A stretch of DNA of 64,000 nt from Aliihoeflea sp023389195. Its GTDB lineage: Bacteria > Pseudomonadota > Alphaproteobacteria > Rhizobiales > Rhizobiaceae. The notes below the pieces were generated by a model that made no database searches, was not told the origin of the DNA, and was given only the letters and a program-made list of their open reading frames with translations. Shown here in pieces: positions 7,848 through 17,499 of this stretch. The stretch spans positions 1-64,000 of the forward strand of contig JAEWET010000036.1 of assembly GCA_023389195.1 (NCBI GenBank), given 5' to 3'. A program made the position numbers and the translations under genes. The stretch's first letter is position 1, and every line of letters starts with the position of its first letter.

Positions 7848-9050
7848 TCAGCCGCGCCGGCGGCAGCGCCAGTTCCAGTCGCGTTCTGGTCCGACGTCCA
7901 CATGCACGGATTCCGTGTGGCAATAGGTTCCGACACCGCCACGACCGGGCATCGAGCGTACATATTCGGCAAGCGTCCATTTGCTGACGCCGGCGACCTG
8001 GATGTCGGCGGCGGCACAGGCCATGTGCAGCGAATTTCGCGCGCCGCGGGCGCGGCGATTGCGCTCGGCGCTGCGGAAGCCGGACGTGATCACGACCTTC
8101 TGGCCGAACCGGCTTTCGATCGACTTCAGGACGCGCACGAGGGACGGTCGCAGGCATGAGACGTCGACGTCGTCATGCTGCTTCATGAGGCCGTTCGGGG
8201 CGAGCCGCGCGAGGCCTGGCGCATAGGCGACCTGATAGAGGCCGCCATCTTCGTTCAGGTCGATGTCGCTGTCGTCGTCGATGCCGTTCCGACGCGTGAT
8301 TTCGAACAGGTTCGCATTGTCGCGTACGCCGGGCAGGGCGTTCTCGCTGATCGAGGCGGTGCTGATCATTACCGGTCGGGACTGCTTCGTTGCCGTGGAA
8401 ACCGGCGCGCGATTGGCTTCCAGGTCGATGATCGGCTTCGGCGCCTCTGCTGCCTGCTCGGCGGGCACCGTCTGCGCGACGGGAGCCTGCTGCGGCACGA
8501 TCGGCGAGGGTGCGGCCTGGGCCGGCTGCTGGGAGAAGAAGGCGGACAGGAAGCCACGTTTCTGCGGCTCAGGAGCGGCGGCCGGTGCCGGCTGGACGAC
8601 GACTTCCGGCTCGCTCGTGGGCGCAGGTTCGCTCGCGCCCATGGCCGCATCGGCGTCGGCGGGTGCGCTCGGCGCTGCGGCGGCAACCTGCGTTTCGCCG
8701 TCTGCGGGCGTAGCGGCCGGATCGGCGCTCGTGGCGATTTCGCGATTGGTCATCGTCGGGACGGAAGCGACCTGTTCGGGAAGGCTCGGGTCGGTCTCGT
8801 CGAATGCAAATTGTGGCGTCGCATCGGCTGCGGCACCCTCGGTCGCCGAAACTTCACCGGTGTCCGCTGCGGCGGTGGCCTGCGCGGCCTGCGGCATGGC
8901 AACGCCCGTCGCGCCATATTGCGGGTTGAAGCCGAACATCGCCATGTCGGTGTCGGATGTCGCCGAACAGGAAGCGAGAAGGGTCGCTGTCAGGGCTGCG
9001 AGCACAGCACGATTGAGGGCGCTATGGCGGCGCGAACCTTCTGCAGACAA
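7848..9050 (-). CDS. Lipoprotein with M15/DUF882 peptidase-like C-terminal domain
   Basis: A predicted lipoprotein of about 400 residues. The N-terminus is a signal sequence ending in the lipobox LLASC; then comes a long low-complexity region rich in Ala, Pro, Glu and Thr (about residues 35-260), and a C-terminal domain of about 120 residues with the zinc-site pattern of peptidase M15/YcbK: SGFRS, HMACAAADI (H and D ligands) and HTESVHVDVG (H ligand). Such domains cleave or bind peptidoglycan peptides. I chose a TTG start at 9050, because AAGGGG lies seven bases upstream and the signal peptide then begins at once; a reading from ATG at 9191 is possible but gives a non-signal, Arg-rich extension. 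Confidence 0.7.
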   Translation of the reverse strand: MSAEGSRRHSALNRAVLAALTATLLASCSATSDTDMAMFGFNPQYGATGVAMPQAAQATAAADTGEVSATEGAAADATPQFAFDETDPSLPEQVASVPTMTNREIATSADPAATPADGETQVAAAAPSAPADADAAMGASEPAPTSEPEVVVQPAPAAAPEPQKRGFLSAFFSQQPAQAAPSPIVPQQAPVAQTVPAEQAAEAPKPIIDLEANRAPVSTATKQSRPVMISTASISENALPGVRDNANLFEITRRNGIDDDSDIDLNEDGGLYQVAYAPGLARLAPNGLMKQHDDVDVSCLRPSLVRVLKSIESRFGQKVVITSGFRSAERNRRARGARNSLHMACAAADIQVAGVSKWTLAEYVRSMPGRGGVGTYCHTESVHVDVGPERDWNWRCRRRG

Positions 9051-9267
9051 TGCGTGTCCCCTTGGTGCGTCTCGTTTGGGCGGGCTTTCGCGTCGAAACG
9101 AGCGAGCGCAAAGCATCCGGCCGGGTCGAGACCTATCGGAATTGACTGTCGAGCACAACACCTGACCCGCGCAGCGGCCTTGCCGTGTCAAGCCGCCGAA
9201 TCGTTGTATTCACAACTTGGCGCCTGCGCCGATCGTCGCGGAGTATTGGTGAATTCGTGCCGTCTGT

Positions 9268-11091
9268 CTACACCCGCACCCTGACGTAATCCCCAGGTGC
9301 GTCAGCCAGAACCTCGGTATTCTTGCCGATTTTCCGCGCTTTGGCCGTCTTGTCGTCCTGCGTGCGAATCCAGGTGTCCCAATGCGGCCACCACGAGCCC
9401 GGTGTTTCGGTCGCCTTTGCGACCCAGTCGTCGAAATCGCCCTTGGGCGCGTCGCCGGACCAGAACTGGTACTTCCCGGCGGCGGGTGGGTTGACGACGC
9501 CGGCGATGTGGCCGGACCCCGCCATGACATAGTCGACCTTTCCGCCGAAAAGACCGCTGCCGACGAAGACCGACTTGGCCGGCGCGATATGGTCTTCCTT
9601 CGTCGCCAGATTGTAGATCGGAATCTTGACATCCTTCAGCGACAGCGTCTTGCCGGCGAGCTTCATCTTTCCGGTCGCCAGATTGTTCTCGAGATAGCAA
9701 TTGCGCAGGTAGAAGGAGTGGTTGGCCGCGCTCATGCGCGTGGAATCGGAATTCCAGTAGAGAAGATCGAACGGCATCGGCGTCTTGCCGCGCATGTAGT
9801 TGTTGACGACGTAGGGCCAGATCAGGTCGCCTGCGCGCAGCATGTTGAACGCCGCCGCCATCTTGGTGCCGTCGAGATAGCCGCGCGTTTCCATCGCGCG
9901 CTCGAGCGCGCCGATCTGCTCCTCGTCGACGAAGACCTTCAGGTCGCCGGCATGGGTGAAGTCGACCTGCGTGGTGAAGAAGGTCGCGGTGGCGATCCGC
10001 TTTTCGCCCTGCTTGGCGAACAGCGCCAGAGCGGCCGCGAGCAGCGTGCCGCCGACGCAGTAGCCGATCGCGTTGACCTGCTTTTCGCCGGTCGCCTTCT
10101 CGACCGTATCGAGCGCGAACTGCACGCCGTCGCGGATATATTCCTCCCAGCCGGTGCGCGCGTGCCGCTCGTCAGGGTTGACCCACGAGATCACGAAGAC
10201 CGTGTGCCCCTGTTCGACCGCCCAGCGGATGAAGGATTTCTCCGCGTTGAGGTCGAGGATGTAGAACTTGTTGATCCAGGGCGGGCAGATGAGGAGAGGG
10301 CGCTTCAGAACTTCCTTCGTCGCCGCTTCGTACTGGATGATCTCGGCGACGTCGGAGCGCGCGACCACCTTTCCCGGCGTCGTCGCGATGTTCTTGCCGA
10401 TCTCGAAGCGCGACGCGTCGGACTGGCGCAGCTTCAGATCGCCCTTGCCGGCCGCGATGTCCTCGGCCAGCATCTTCAGGCCGCGCACGAGGTTCGCGCC
10501 GTTGCTCGACACCGTTTCGCGGAAGAGCTCCGGGTTCGTCAGGATGAAGTTCGAGGGCGATATGGCGTGGCTGATCTGCTTGACGTAGAAGCCCGCCTTG
10601 TGGCGCGTATGCTCGTCCAGCCCGTCCGCATGCTCGACCAGGTCGTTCGCCCAGCGCGAGGTGACGAGATATGTCTGTTTCAGGAAGTCGAAAAAGGCGT
10701 TCCGGCCCCAGTCGGGGTCCTTGAAGCGCTTGTCGGGTGCTTCCGGCGCGGCAGGGGCGTCGGGATCGGCGATCTTCGCCATGGACCGCGTCCACGCTTC
10801 CATATAGCCCGAATAAAGTCGCGTCTGCGCTTCCAGCGCGCGCGACGGGTCGGACAGCCAGTATTCGGTGAGCCTGGAGAAGGTCTTGACCATGTCGGCC
10901 ATCGGCTCGGCCACCGTGTCGCGAACTTCGCCTGCCTCGCGCGGCGCCGTCCATGCAGCCGCCACCTTTCCGGCCTCTTCCATCATGTGGGAGACGTTGA
11001 CCGCGAATTCCTCGGGGTCCTTGACGAGGTAGTCCTCGATACCCGGAGCGTCCGCCTTCTGCGTGCCTTGCGTCGTCTTGGAGCCGACCAT
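9268..11091 (-). CDS. phaC: Class I poly(R)-hydroxyalkanoate synthase
   Basis: This enzyme (607 residues) polymerises (R)-3-hydroxyacyl-CoA into polyhydroxyalkanoate at granule surfaces, a carbon and energy store. The catalytic triad is visible: Cys at about residue 345 in the lipase-like box GYCVGG, Asp in ATKEDHIAP and His in GSGHIAG; the N-terminal PhaC domain (WGRNAFFDFLKQTY) precedes it. Length fits class I single-subunit synthases; no phaE or phaR partner and no phaA/phaB are in the window. The start MVGSKTTQG is chosen; an ATG 27 bases upstream would itself contain the GGAGG site. The aminotransferase region is divergent to it. Confidence 0.95.
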   Translation of the reverse strand: MVGSKTTQGTQKADAPGIEDYLVKDPEEFAVNVSHMMEEAGKVAAAWTAPREAGEVRDTVAEPMADMVKTFSRLTEYWLSDPSRALEAQTRLYSGYMEAWTRSMAKIADPDAPAAPEAPDKRFKDPDWGRNAFFDFLKQTYLVTSRWANDLVEHADGLDEHTRHKAGFYVKQISHAISPSNFILTNPELFRETVSSNGANLVRGLKMLAEDIAAGKGDLKLRQSDASRFEIGKNIATTPGKVVARSDVAEIIQYEAATKEVLKRPLLICPPWINKFYILDLNAEKSFIRWAVEQGHTVFVISWVNPDERHARTGWEEYIRDGVQFALDTVEKATGEKQVNAIGYCVGGTLLAAALALFAKQGEKRIATATFFTTQVDFTHAGDLKVFVDEEQIGALERAMETRGYLDGTKMAAAFNMLRAGDLIWPYVVNNYMRGKTPMPFDLLYWNSDSTRMSAANHSFYLRNCYLENNLATGKMKLAGKTLSLKDVKIPIYNLATKEDHIAPAKSVFVGSGLFGGKVDYVMAGSGHIAGVVNPPAAGKYQFWSGDAPKGDFDDWVAKATETPGSWWPHWDTWIRTQDDKTAKARKIGKNTEVLADAPGDYVRVRV

Positions 11092-11193
11092 GATTTTTGC
11101 GCTTCCTCCCGGCGGCATTTTCTTTACAGACTAACACGATGGGACGCGGGCGGTCCAACGAATGCAACCGCCCGAAGGACGGAAAGAGGAAGA

Positions 11194-11523
11194 ATGGCCG
11201 GTTATCTCATTTCGAAGTTTCCGGGCGCGGCGGCGGCCCTCGCCGTTGCCCTTTCTGCGTGCGCCGCCCCGCAGGCCGACCCGGGCGTGTCCGCCTCGAC
11301 GGCCTCGGTCGGATCGGGCGTCTATCCCAATCTCAACGTTCCGCTGCAGCCGGCGACGGCCCAGATCACGCCCGCGGAACGCGCGGCGACCGCCGACGAA
11401 CTGCGCGCCCGCCGCGACAGTCAGGCCGCGACCGATTCTGCGCCGGCCTCTTCGGCGGCGCAATTGCGCCAGATCGGCAGCAGCCATGCACAGGGCGCGA
11501 TCAGCCGCATCGAACGCAACTGA
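11194..11523 (+). CDS. Small hypothetical lipoprotein
   Basis: A 109-residue protein with a signal sequence (MAGYLISKFPGAAAALAVA) ending in the lipobox LSAC, so it is probably lipid-anchored in the envelope. The mature part is Ala/Ser/Thr-rich without a recognised domain; a segment near residues 60-75 (PAERAATADELRARRDSQ) should be helical. It is transcribed divergently from phaC and stands 80 bases before the aminotransferase gene. AAGAGGAA precedes the ATG. No function can be assigned. Confidence 0.65.
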   Translation: MAGYLISKFPGAAAALAVALSACAAPQADPGVSASTASVGSGVYPNLNVPLQPATAQITPAERAATADELRARRDSQAATDSAPASSAAQLRQIGSSHAQGAISRIERN

Positions 11524-11603
11524 CGACGGCCGGCCGTCTCGACCGTCGCCCTGAAACTGTGTATAGCCGCCACCATTCCCTCTAGCCGCGCCGGGTTTGC
11601 CCC

Positions 11604-12821
11604 ATGGAAGAGTTTCACAAGGTCCGCCGTCTTCCGCCTTACGTCTTCGAGCAGGTCAACCGCCTGAAGGCCTCGGCCCGCGCCAAGGGCGCCGACATCA
11701 TCGATCTGGGGATGGGCAATCCCGACTTGCCGACGCCGAAGGCGATCGTCGACAAGCTGGTCGACGTGGTGCGCGATCCGCGCACCCATCGCTATTCGTC
11801 CTCGCGCGGCATTCCCGGCCTGCGCCGCGCGCAGGCGAACTACTATGCGCGCCGCTTCGGCGTGAAGCTCAATGCCGACACGCAGATCGTCGCCACGCTC
11901 GGTTCCAAGGAAGGCTTCGCCAACATGGCGCAGGCGATCACCGCGCCCGGCGACGTGATTCTGTGCCCCAATCCGACCTATCCGATCCACGCCTTCGGCT
12001 TCATCATGTCGGGCGGTGTCATCCGCTCGATGCAGGTCGAGCCCGACAACGGCTTCATCCCGGCGCTCGAGCGGGCGATCAAGCACTCGATCCCCAAGCC
12101 GCTCGCGCTGATCATGAATTACCCGTCGAACCCGACGGCGCATGTCGCCTCGCTCGACTTCTACAAGGACGTCGTTGCCTTCGCCCGCAAGCACGACCTG
12201 ATCATCCTCTCCGATCTTGCCTATGCCGAGATCTATTTCGACGGCGCGCCGCCACCTTCGATCCTGCAGGTTCCAGGCGCGATGGACATAGCGGTCGAGT
12301 TCACCTCGATGTCGAAGACTTTCTCCATGCCCGGCTGGCGCATGGGCTTTGCCGTCGGCAACGAACGCCTGATCTCGGCCCTGACGCGTGTCAAATCCTA
12401 TCTCGACTATGGCGCCTTCACGCCGATCCAGGTCGCCGCGACGGCCGCGCTCAACGGCGACGGCTCCGAAGTCGATGAAGTCCGCAAGGTCTATCACCGC
12501 CGCCGCGACGTCATGGTCGACGCGTTCGGCCGTGCCGGCTGGACGATTCCGGCACCTGCCGCGACGATGTTCGCCTGGGCGCCGATCCCCGATCAGTACA
12601 AGCATCTCGGCTCGCTGGAATTCTCCAAGCTCCTCGTTGAGAAGGCGGATGTCGCCGTCGCGCCGGGCATCGGCTTCGGCGAACATGGCGACGACTATGT
12701 GCGCCTCGCGCTCGTCGAGAACGAGCATCGCATCCGACAGGCGGCGCGCTCGATCAAGAAGTTCATGGGGGCCTCGGCCCCGGCACCCGACAATGTGGTG
12801 CAGATCGGCGCTCGGCGCTGA
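11604..12821 (+). CDS. PLP-dependent aminotransferase (AlaC / LL-DAP aminotransferase-like)
   Basis: A 405-residue class I/II aminotransferase. Fold-type I hallmarks are NPDLPTP near residue 40, the NYPSNPTA motif contacting PLP, LAYAEIYFDG holding the cofactor-binding Asp/Tyr, and the Schiff-base lysine in SMSKTFSMPGWRMGF. Close relatives are annotated as alanine transaminase AlaC or LL-diaminopimelate aminotransferase; its place directly upstream of hom, in amino-acid metabolism from aspartate, does not decide between them. hom starts 39 bases downstream, suggesting co-transcription. Confidence 0.88.
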   Translation: MEEFHKVRRLPPYVFEQVNRLKASARAKGADIIDLGMGNPDLPTPKAIVDKLVDVVRDPRTHRYSSSRGIPGLRRAQANYYARRFGVKLNADTQIVATLGSKEGFANMAQAITAPGDVILCPNPTYPIHAFGFIMSGGVIRSMQVEPDNGFIPALERAIKHSIPKPLALIMNYPSNPTAHVASLDFYKDVVAFARKHDLIILSDLAYAEIYFDGAPPPSILQVPGAMDIAVEFTSMSKTFSMPGWRMGFAVGNERLISALTRVKSYLDYGAFTPIQVAATAALNGDGSEVDEVRKVYHRRRDVMVDAFGRAGWTIPAPAATMFAWAPIPDQYKHLGSLEFSKLLVEKADVAVAPGIGFGEHGDDYVRLALVENEHRIRQAARSIKKFMGASAPAPDNVVQIGARR

Positions 12822-12860
12822 GCAGGATAAAAGCAGAATGTTGAAAGGACGGTCGGGGGC

Positions 12861-14174
12861 ATGAGCGAAGCATTGCGCGTGGGTATCGCCGGGTTGGGTA
12901 CGGTTGGCGCCTCGGTCGTCAGGCTGGTCACCGAGAGGGCGGCGGAACTCACCCGCCAGTGCGGCCGGCCGATCTCGATCGTCGCCGTCGCCGCGCGCGA
13001 CAAGACGCGCGACCGCGGCATCTCGCTCGACGGCACGCAGTGGTTCGACGATCCGGTCGCGCTCGCGAAGTCGAAGGACATCGACGTCTTCGTGGAACTG
13101 ATCGGCGGCGACGAGGGCGCTGCCCGCGAAGCGGTCAAGGCCGCGCTCGACGCCGGCCATCACGTCGTCACCGCCAACAAGGCGCTTCTCGCCAAGCACG
13201 GCCTCGCGCTTGCCGAGGCGGCCGAAAAGCGCGGCGTGCTCCTCAACTACGAGGCGGCGGTTGCCGGCGGTATCCCGGTCATCAAGACCATGCGCGAGGC
13301 GCTTGCCGGCAACACGGTGCTGCGCGTCTTCGGCATCCTCAACGGCACCTGCAACTACATCCTGACGCGCATGGAAGCCGAAGGCATCTCCTTCGAGGAC
13401 TGCCTCGCCGATGCCCAGCGGCTCGGCTATGCCGAGGCCGATCCGACCTTCGACATCGAGGGCAACGACACCGCCCACAAGCTTGCCATCCTCACCAGCC
13501 TTGCCTTCGGCACCAAGATCGCCGCCGACGACATCTATATGGAAGGCATTTCGAACATCACGCAGGCGGACATCCGCGCCGCGTCCGAGCTCGGCTACCG
13601 GATCAAGCTTCTCGGCGTCGCGCAGAAAACCGAGACCGGTATCGAGCAGCGCGTCCACCCGACTATGGTGCCGACTGCCTCCGTCATCGCGCAGGTCCAC
13701 GGCGTCACCAACGCCGTCGCGATCGAGACCGACATTCTGGGCGAATTGCTGCTTTCCGGCCCCGGCGCCGGCGGCAACGCCACCGCGTCTGCCGTCATCG
13801 GCGACATTGCCGACATTGCCAAGAGCCGTCCCGGCTTCCAGCACGGCCCCGTCTTCGGCCGCCCCGCCAAGGAACTTGCGCCGTGCAAGAAGGCGAAGAT
13901 GCGCGCCCATGCCGGCGGCTATTTCATTCGCCTCACGGTGTATGACCGCACTGGCGTTTTCGCCGCGCTCGCGCGCCGCATGGCCGACAATGACATTTCG
14001 CTGGAATCGATCGTCCAGCACTCCGACCGGGATTCCGGCGCGGACCGCAAGACCGTCATCCTCGTCACCCACGAGACGACGGAAGCGGCCGTGCGCAAGG
14101 CGATCGACGGCGTCACGAAGGACGGCCACCTCGTCGACACGCCGCAGGTCATCCGTATCGAGCGTGCCGGCTGA
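12861..14174 (+). CDS. hom: Homoserine dehydrogenase
   Basis: The enzyme reduces aspartate semialdehyde to homoserine with NAD(P)H, the branch point toward threonine, methionine and isoleucine. It has 437 residues: the nucleotide-binding motif GLGTVG at 11-16, the conserved catalytic segment AEADPTFDIEGNDTAHK (Asp and Lys of the family) around residue 195, and a C-terminal ACT domain (about 350-437) that usually binds threonine as feedback inhibitor (YFIRLTVYDRTGVFA starts it). In many rhizobia glpX follows hom; here recJ follows directly. Confidence 0.95.
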   Translation: MSEALRVGIAGLGTVGASVVRLVTERAAELTRQCGRPISIVAVAARDKTRDRGISLDGTQWFDDPVALAKSKDIDVFVELIGGDEGAAREAVKAALDAGHHVVTANKALLAKHGLALAEAAEKRGVLLNYEAAVAGGIPVIKTMREALAGNTVLRVFGILNGTCNYILTRMEAEGISFEDCLADAQRLGYAEADPTFDIEGNDTAHKLAILTSLAFGTKIAADDIYMEGISNITQADIRAASELGYRIKLLGVAQKTETGIEQRVHPTMVPTASVIAQVHGVTNAVAIETDILGELLLSGPGAGGNATASAVIGDIADIAKSRPGFQHGPVFGRPAKELAPCKKAKMRAHAGGYFIRLTVYDRTGVFAALARRMADNDISLESIVQHSDRDSGADRKTVILVTHETTEAAVRKAIDGVTKDGHLVDTPQVIRIERAG

Positions 14175-14193
14175 TGGCGCGCCGGGCAGCGCC

Positions 14194-15975
14194 TTGACCC
14201 TGGAGCGGCGGCACTTCTTCGACGTGCGCCGGTCGGTGCGGGGGCTGGCCTGGGAACACCGGCTCGATCCGCGCCAGGAGAACATCGCGCTCGCCATCGC
14301 CCAGTCGCATGGCGTGCCCGACATCGTCTCGCGCGTGCTCGCCGCGCGCGGCGTCGGCCTCGACGAGACGCCGCGCTTCCTCGACCCGACCATTCGCGAC
14401 CTCCTTCCCGATCCGTCGTCGCTGACCGACATGGACAAGGCCGCCGAACGTATCGCCCACGCGGTCGAGCAACGCGAACCGGTCGCGATCTTCGGCGATT
14501 ACGACGTCGACGGCGCCTGTTCGTCGGCACTGATGAAGCGCTTTCTCGCCCATTTCGGCGTCCCTGCCGAAATCTACATTCCCGATCGCATCTTCGAAGG
14601 CTACGGCCCGAACCCCGACGCGATGCGCGATCTCGTCGCGCGTGGTGCGAAGTTGATCGTCACCGTCGATTGCGGCACGAACAGTGCGCCTTCCGTCGAT
14701 GCTGCCAACGAGGCGGGCGCCGACGTCGTTGTCCTCGACCATCACCAGGTCGGCGGGCCGCTGCCCGCCGCCATCGCCGTCGTCAATCCCAACCGCGAGG
14801 ACGATTTGTCGGGGCAGGGGCATCTGTGCGCGGCGGGCGTCGTCTTCGTCACGCTGGTGCGCGTTACCAGCATCCTGCGCACGCGCGGCCGCACCGATCT
14901 GCCCGACCTTCTGTCGATGCTCGATTTGGTCGGGCTGGCGACGGTCTGCGACGTCGTTCCGCTCATCGGGGTCAACCGGGCGTTTGTGGTGAAGGGGCTG
15001 GCCGCCGCGCGTCGGCTCGGCAATCCGGGTATCGCAGCTCTCGCGCGGGTCTCCAAGATCGGCGAGCCGCTCAATGTTTTCCATTTCGGCTTCGTCATCG
15101 GCCCACGCATCAATGCCGGCGGGCGCATCGGCGATGCCGCGCTCGGATCGAAGCTTCTCGCCTGCGATGACCCGGTCGAGGCAGGCGCGATCGCCGAGAC
15201 GCTCGACCGCCTCAATCAGGAGCGGCAGGCGATGGAAGCGGTCATGCTTCTCGACGCCAAGGCGCAGGCCGATGCCGAACTCGTCCGCGGCGATGGGCCG
15301 GGCGTGCTCGTCGCCGTCAGCGACAACTGGCACCCGGGCATCGTCGGCCTGCTCGCCTCGCGGCTGAAGGACCACGCGCGCCGTCCCGCCTTTGCCATTT
15401 CGTTCAACGCGAACGGTGTCGGCAGCGGCTCGGGCCGCTCCGTGCCCGGCTTCGACCTCGGCCGCCTCGTCCGCGACGCCGTCGATGCCGGCCTGCTCGT
15501 CAAGGGCGGTGGCCACGCAATGGCCGCCGGCATCACGGTTAGGCGCGAGAAGCTCGGCGAATTGCGCGCCTTCTTCGAGGAACGAGCGGCAGCGCAGGTC
15601 AAGGATCTGCGCGAGGGCGAGACATTGAAGATCGACGCTGCGTTGTCGGCCGAGGGCGCACGTTTCGATCTCCTCGACGCGATGGAAACCGCAGGCCCGT
15701 TCGGCGCCGGTCATCCGCAGCCCGTCCTCGCCCTGCCGCGCCACCGCATCCTCGATGCGCGTGCCGTGGGCACCGGCCATCTGCGCGTCGAACTGGCATC
15801 GGAAATGGGTGGGAGGCTTCAGGCCATGGCCTTCCGCTCGGCCGAGACCAACCTCGGTCATTTCCTGGCGACATCGCGGGGCCAGACGGTGCATGTCGCC
15901 GGTTCGATCGCGTCCAACTACTGGAACGGCTCGCGCTCGGTGCAGTTCAGGATTCTCGACGCGGCAAGGGCCTAG
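14194..15975 (+). CDS. recJ: Single-stranded-DNA-specific 5'-3' exonuclease RecJ
   Basis: RecJ degrades single-stranded DNA 5' to 3' in recombination and mismatch repair. The DHH phosphoesterase motifs are intact: GDYDVDG at about residues 101-107 and DHHQVGG at 182-188; the DHHA1 motif GGGHAMAAG is near residue 440 and a C-terminal OB-like part follows. The 593-residue reading starts with TTG at MTLERRHFFDV, which aligns best with rhizobial RecJ N-termini; a GTG at 14164, overlapping the end of hom, is the alternative. Neither has a good ribosome binding site, so translation coupling with hom is likely. Its stop overlaps the convergent patatin stop (CTAG). Confidence 0.92.
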   Translation: MTLERRHFFDVRRSVRGLAWEHRLDPRQENIALAIAQSHGVPDIVSRVLAARGVGLDETPRFLDPTIRDLLPDPSSLTDMDKAAERIAHAVEQREPVAIFGDYDVDGACSSALMKRFLAHFGVPAEIYIPDRIFEGYGPNPDAMRDLVARGAKLIVTVDCGTNSAPSVDAANEAGADVVVLDHHQVGGPLPAAIAVVNPNREDDLSGQGHLCAAGVVFVTLVRVTSILRTRGRTDLPDLLSMLDLVGLATVCDVVPLIGVNRAFVVKGLAAARRLGNPGIAALARVSKIGEPLNVFHFGFVIGPRINAGGRIGDAALGSKLLACDDPVEAGAIAETLDRLNQERQAMEAVMLLDAKAQADAELVRGDGPGVLVAVSDNWHPGIVGLLASRLKDHARRPAFAISFNANGVGSGSGRSVPGFDLGRLVRDAVDAGLLVKGGGHAMAAGITVRREKLGELRAFFEERAAAQVKDLREGETLKIDAALSAEGARFDLLDAMETAGPFGAGHPQPVLALPRHRILDARAVGTGHLRVELASEMGGRLQAMAFRSAETNLGHFLATSRGQTVHVAGSIASNYWNGSRSVQFRILDAARA

Positions 15976-16976
15976 GCGAGCACGTTCTGCAGCCGGTCCA
16001 GTTCGGCAAGCTGGGCGCGCGTCGCGTCGTAGCCGAGCTTGATCAATTCGTCGGCGCGGTGAAACTCCGTCAGCCCGATATGGCCGAGCTTGGGCTGCAG
16101 CGACAGGTCCGGCGGATCGCCCGCCAGGCGCGAGCGCGAAATCCGATCCTGGATGATATTGAACGCCTCGACCATGACGCCGGTGATGCCGAGCCGTGCC
16201 TCACGGTCGCGTGGGCCCTTGTCGACGATCAGCGGTGTCTTCTTGCCATCGGCCATCTCTTCGCCATCCGCCGGCATGTCGGCCGAATGCTTGATGACGG
16301 CGGCGCGGCCGAACAGATCGTAGTGGAGGTTGACCGCGACGACGAGCGGCTGCTCGTGCGCGCGACAGACCGAAACCGGCACCGGATTGACCAGCGCGCC
16401 GTCGACCAGAACGCGCTTGTTGCAGACGACCGGCTCGAACACGCCGGGCAGGGCATAGGACGCGCGCATCGCCGTGATCAGCGAGCCGCTCGACAGCCAG
16501 ATCTCGTGGCCGGTGCGGATTTCCGCCGCGACGCAGACGAAAGGACGCGGCAGGTCGGCGAAGGTCAGGCCTTCGAGATGCTCCTGCATCCGCGCCGTCA
16601 GCCGCATGCCGCCCAGAAGGCCCGAGCCGCGCAGATTGAAGTCGAGCAGGCCGAAAATCCGGCGCTTGGTCAAAGAGCGTGCGAAGTCTTCGAGCTCGTC
16701 CAGCTTGCCGGCAAGATAGCAGCCGCCGACCAGCGCGCCGATCGAGGTTCCGGCGATCATGTTGATGCGAATGCCGGCTTCATCGAGCGCGCGCAGCACA
16801 CCTATATGCGCCCAGCCACGCGCCGCGCCGCCGCCCAGCGCAAGTGCGACGCCCATCGGCTCCGGCCGTTCCGGAAGCTTGATCTCGGGCGAGGACGGCA
16901 GGGCTGCCCCTGCTTCCGGCTTGCTCATGAAGGACGCCCAGTCGAGCATCGGTTGCTCCATCTCAGATCGGGCCAT
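15972..16976 (-). CDS. Patatin-like phospholipase
   Basis: A 334-residue patatin-family lipid acyl hydrolase. The Ser-Asp dyad and oxyanion hole are visible: GGGAARG at 48-54, the nucleophile Ser78 in GTSIG at 76-80, and Asp in VDGALVNP near residue 200. No signal peptide; RssA-like bacterial patatins act in the cytoplasm or at the inner membrane. Start choice is uncertain: ATGs lie at 16976, 16961 and 16949, the last with a GGAG at good spacing. hisI ends 57 bases upstream on the same strand. Confidence 0.87.
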   Translation of the reverse strand: MARSEMEQPMLDWASFMSKPEAGAALPSSPEIKLPERPEPMGVALALGGGAARGWAHIGVLRALDEAGIRINMIAGTSIGALVGGCYLAGKLDELEDFARSLTKRRIFGLLDFNLRGSGLLGGMRLTARMQEHLEGLTFADLPRPFVCVAAEIRTGHEIWLSSGSLITAMRASYALPGVFEPVVCNKRVLVDGALVNPVPVSVCRAHEQPLVVAVNLHYDLFGRAAVIKHSADMPADGEEMADGKKTPLIVDKGPRDREARLGITGVMVEAFNIIQDRISRSRLAGDPPDLSLQPKLGHIGLTEFHRADELIKLGYDATRAQLAELDRLQNVLA

Positions 16977-17032
16977 ACTGACAAGATATGGTATCCGAAG
17001 GATGAAGACGAGCGATGCGCCAGAGCAATCGC

Positions 17033-17473
17033 CTATTTGGTGTAGATGGTTCCGGGGTCGAATTTCGGCGCTGCGTCGATGACGAGGCGAACGCCGCCAT
17101 CCGCCGCCTCGGCCCTGCGATAAAAGCAAGAACGCCGCCCGGTGTGGCAGGTCGCATCGTGCCCGGCGACCTCGACGCGCAGCCAGACCGCGTCCTGGTC
17201 GCAGTCCGTCCGCAGTTCGACGATCGTCTGCAAATTGCCGGACGTCTCGCCCTTTTTCCAGAGCTGGTTGCGGGAGCGCGACCAGTAATGCGCGATGCCC
17301 GTCTCCAGTGACAGCGCCAGCGCCTCGGCATTCATGTGCGCGACCATCAGCACCGTGCCTTCATGCGCATCGGTCACGACGGCAGTGATGAGGCCGGCAG
17401 CGTCGAAGCGCGGCGTGAAGGCGTCGCCCTCTTCGAGCGCCGCCTTGGAAGTCGGAGGCGATTGGAACTGCAT
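17033..17473 (-). CDS. hisI: Phosphoribosyl-AMP cyclohydrolase
   Basis: HisI opens the purine ring of phosphoribosyl-AMP, the third step of histidine synthesis. The 146-residue single-domain form (not fused to HisE) is normal for alphaproteobacteria. The zinc and magnesium site is complete: Asp/Cys in DCDQDAVW and the two Cys in ATCHTGRRSCFYR near residue 115-127. It lies apart from the other histidine genes, 26 bases downstream of folE on the same strand. The start MQFQSPPTSK is chosen by similarity; more upstream sequence overlaps folE. Confidence 0.94.
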   Translation of the reverse strand: MQFQSPPTSKAALEEGDAFTPRFDAAGLITAVVTDAHEGTVLMVAHMNAEALALSLETGIAHYWSRSRNQLWKKGETSGNLQTIVELRTDCDQDAVWLRVEVAGHDATCHTGRRSCFYRRAEAADGGVRLVIDAAPKFDPGTIYTK

Positions 17474-17499
17474 GATGTCCGTTGGGAATCGAGTGACGG

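Noticed and set aside
9382..11523. A 713-codon open frame on the plus strand
   Set aside because: All but the last 110 codons lie antisense to phaC and have Arg/Ala/Asp-rich composition without similarity to a family. Only the end (11194-11523) has a ribosome binding site and a signal sequence.
11421..14438. A 1005-codon open frame on the minus strand
   Set aside because: It is the reverse of the aminotransferase and hom genes, in the frame that stays open in high-GC DNA; composition is that of a shadow frame.
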